This document shows positions 20,631-22,181 of a stretch of 22,181 bases of DNA, one piece after another; the first letter of the stretch is position 1, and the number at the start of each line of letters is the position of its first letter. The stretch covers positions 1-22,181 of IMG/VR virus record IMGVR_UViG_3300003789_000021; one strand, given 5' to 3'. A program made the translations under genes and the position numbers. The notes beneath the pieces are model-generated. The model was not told the DNA's origin and searched no databases. It saw only the letters and a list, made by a program, of their open reading frames with translations. Source of the stretch: a virus.

Positions 20631-20632
20631 AC

Positions 20633-20714
20633 ACCCCAGTGGCGCAAAATACTAGGTAGACGCAACTGTTCAAGAGACAGTACTGTGCGGGTTCGAGTCC
20701 CGTCTGGGGTACCA
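20633..20714 (+). tRNA. tRNA, probably Leu, with irregular anticodon arm
   Basis: ACCCCAG/CTGGGGT acceptor, T-loop TTCGAGT, discriminator A, encoded CCA. The anticodon stem ACTGT/ACAGT closes TCAAGAG, giving AAG with C at position 33; shifting by one gives CAA. Both read as Leu, but the variable loop is only five bases. Confidence 0.7.
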
Positions 20715-20720
20715 AACAAT

Positions 20721-20810
20721 GGAAGCGTGGCAGAGCCCGGTTGATTGCAACAGTCTTGAAAACTGTCGACTGTAAAAGGTCCGTGAGTTCGAATCTCACC
20801 GCTTCCGCCA
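20721..20810 (+). tRNA. tRNA-Ser (TGA)
   Basis: GGAAGCG/CGCTTCC acceptor, anticodon loop CTTGAAA, class II variable arm, T-loop TTCGAAT, discriminator G, encoded CCA. Confidence 0.95.
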
Positions 20811-20812
20811 AA

Positions 20813-22096
20813 TTAATATATTTCTAAACGACCACGTATATAATGTATGTGCCGAGATTGCTGTATCTGTTGTTTTGTGGGCTGAAACGGTTTAGAATTT
20901 TTAATAGTACTATCACCAATGTAATAAAATGGCGATTGGTACTGTTTAATATCCATAATTGTATTTTGAAAAGACTTAAAATATCTTTCATTGAGATTTT
21001 TTTCTAAATAATCTATGCCTGCTGTCCAGGTTGCATATAAATCGGTATCTCGAAAATTAGTAAAAAACCAACTATCCATTTCTGCGTAGAGTGATGTAGT
21101 ACTTTTAGCAGTTTGGAATGTACTAAAATCGTAATCAGGATAAATGATAGGTTTAAGTATTTGTTCTCGAAAGGTCCGCGTGCTGTAATCTTGATTGGGC
21201 CATTGCAAAACATGACTCATATTATGATGTGCTGGCATACTAAACCAGGTCTTAATCACATGTGCCTGTTTGGCCAACAGTTCGCAAGCATCAGGAGACC
21301 AGTAGAAAAATTCGTTGGTAATATTAGTATAATCACCCACTTCGGGATGATTGTTACTGGCCTGTGTATCTACAAAGTATATAAAAAACTTACCATCTTT
21401 GACACAGATCTTAGGCTTATCAATACCGTAGACTACACCAATACGTTTACCAGTATCTGCTAAGGTTTTATCTATAGTGTGTTTGTGTACATGACCAGGA
21501 TGTATGTAATGCCGTGTTTTATAAATCCAGTTTTCGTCGTTGGCCTGTTCTTTAACAATCTCGTCAACAAAATCGTGTACAGTTATTTTAACTTTAGGAT
21601 AATTAGTGGCAATCCATTCTAACAAGGGTCGGGCCGCAAATTCCCATTCGCTTAGATGATTTCGACTTTCGGTATCCCACGGATCACCTGAAAAATTCTT
21701 AGAACCGGACTTAGGATAACGAAACACAACTTCGTCTAAGTGTATACCATTTAATAAAAATGCATAGGCTACGGTCGTGCTATCAGCTCCACCACTGAGT
21801 TCTAAGCGTATGTAATCGTACTGGTCTCTAAGCTGTTGAGCACGAATACGGTATAGTTCGTTGAGGGGAACTTGAGGTTCTATGTGCCAGGGAAACTTTA
21901 AAAAAGTATCTTCATTGAACATCCAACGTACCGGATCATTGTTTAACCCGCCAACATCAATTGGATATTTAGATCCAGCTAGCATGGCCTGATTTTTATT
22001 GTAATAAATTTCATTATTAACAATGTAATAACCTAATTTTTTATTTGGTTCAAAGCGGATTCCGCCAGCGGAAGTATGTTCTATTTTATTTGACAT
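20813..22096 (-). CDS. PP-loop ATP pyrophosphatase-like protein (copy 2)
   Basis: The ATG at 22096 is preferred; an in-frame TTG at 22120 is an alternative. The 427-residue protein carries S101-GGAD-S106 in YDYIRLELSGGADSTTVAY, the PP-loop of ATP pyrophosphatases. It shares long blocks with the protein at 13017-14150: LYRIRAQQLRDQYDY, GKRIGVVYGIDKPK, KDGKFFIYFVD and FFYWSPDACELLAKQAH. It differs by a longer N-terminus and C-terminus. Reaction and substrate are unknown; adenylation of a nucleotide or carboxyl group is expected from the family. It ends two bases after tRNA-Ser, converging on the array. Confidence 0.8.
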   Translation of the reverse strand: MSNKIEHTSAGGIRFEPNKKLGYYIVNNEIYYNKNQAMLAGSKYPIDVGGLNNDPVRWMFNEDTFLKFPWHIEPQVPLNELYRIRAQQLRDQYDYIRLELSGGADSTTVAYAFLLNGIHLDEVVFRYPKSGSKNFSGDPWDTESRNHLSEWEFAARPLLEWIATNYPKVKITVHDFVDEIVKEQANDENWIYKTRHYIHPGHVHKHTIDKTLADTGKRIGVVYGIDKPKICVKDGKFFIYFVDTQASNNHPEVGDYTNITNEFFYWSPDACELLAKQAHVIKTWFSMPAHHNMSHVLQWPNQDYSTRTFREQILKPIIYPDYDFSTFQTAKSTTSLYAEMDSWFFTNFRDTDLYATWTAGIDYLEKNLNERYFKSFQNTIMDIKQYQSPFYYIGDSTIKNSKPFQPTKQQIQQSRHIHYIRGRLEIY

Positions 22097-22121
22097 TGAT
22101 TGATTACTACTAAGATACAAC

Positions 22122-22129
22122 TATTTATT
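22122..22129 (-). promoter_or_regulatory. Late promoter box for PP-loop gene 2
   Basis: On the minus strand this reads AATAAATA, about 25 bases before the ATG at 22096. Confidence 0.45.
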
Positions 22130-22155
22130 GTTGAGTTTTGATTGAAAGTTGTTTA

Positions 22156-22179
22156 TTGACATAAATAATACTATATAAT
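22156..22179 (+). promoter_or_regulatory. Promoter elements at the right edge, for a gene beyond the window
   Basis: TTGACA (22156-22161), the late box CATAAATA (22160-22167) and TATAAT (22174-22179) are clustered. The spacing of TTGACA to TATAAT is only 12 bases, so the late box is the more credible element on this strand. Confidence 0.4.
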
Positions 22180-22181
22180 CT

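Noticed and set aside
12802-20810. CRISPR array
   Set aside because: The repeated elements are tRNA arms and short tRNA spacers; there are no regularly spaced direct repeats.

Overview
This window looks like an accessory and DNA-metabolism segment of a T4-like tailed phage (myophage) with AT-rich DNA, probably from a lake or ocean. The supporting evidence is a gene 32-type single-strand DNA-binding protein, a UvsX/RecA-like recombinase with a possible UvsY partner, T4-type late promoter motifs (TATAAATA, GATAAATA, ACTAAATA), two proteins that begin like T4 internal head proteins, homing-type endonucleases, and 23 tRNA genes. The tRNAs carry encoded CCA ends, and several promoters are near-consensus sigma-70 (TTGACA-17-TATAAT). 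I therefore infer a bacterial host with ordinary sigma-70 promoters; I cannot name it.

Region 1 (1-3120) holds two related glycosyltransferase-like proteins, an SGNH hydrolase between them, and a 2-oxoglutarate/Fe(II) oxygenase on the opposite strand. Region 2 (3103-4240) is gene 32 with its own promoter and a hairpin behind it. Region 3 (4246-7901) is a tightly coupled cassette inserted between gene 32 and uvsX: a sulfotransferase-like protein, a radical SAM enzyme with an N-terminal twitch domain, a small 2OG-oxygenase-like protein, a short-chain dehydrogenase, and a second twitch/radical SAM enzyme. Most genes overlap by ATGA, so they look like one pathway that tailors a sugar, peptide or small molecule; the product is unknown. 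Region 4 (7891-11572) is uvsX, a small acidic protein, the UvsY-like protein, a CgeB-like glycosyltransferase, a small unknown protein and a methyltransferase. Region 5 (11568-12764) is a late gene for a predicted packaged protein with a nuclease-like core.

Region 6 (12761-20810) is a long tRNA array interrupted by protein genes. The tRNAs cover 19 amino acids; I found none for Thr. Interspersed are a PP-loop ATP pyrophosphatase, two small ORFs, an HNH endonuclease, a tyrosine/dual-specificity phosphatase, a calcineurin-like phosphoesterase, a GIY-YIG-like homing endonuclease with three C-terminal repeats, a second predicted internal head protein, a DUF2061 membrane protein and a tiny basic protein. 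A second, paralogous PP-loop protein (20813-22096, minus strand) closes the array on the right.

The most unusual part is 14559-15942, mostly without genes. It contains many strong hairpins, a promoter at 15198-15226 with no reading frame behind it, and a tRNA-like domain at 15645-15741. I propose a large structured phage RNA of about 500-660 nt. Other points of interest are the two packaged-protein candidates, several tRNAs of abnormal architecture, and a 15-codon fossil of a second phosphoesterase gene that marks an old recombination next to the homing endonuclease.
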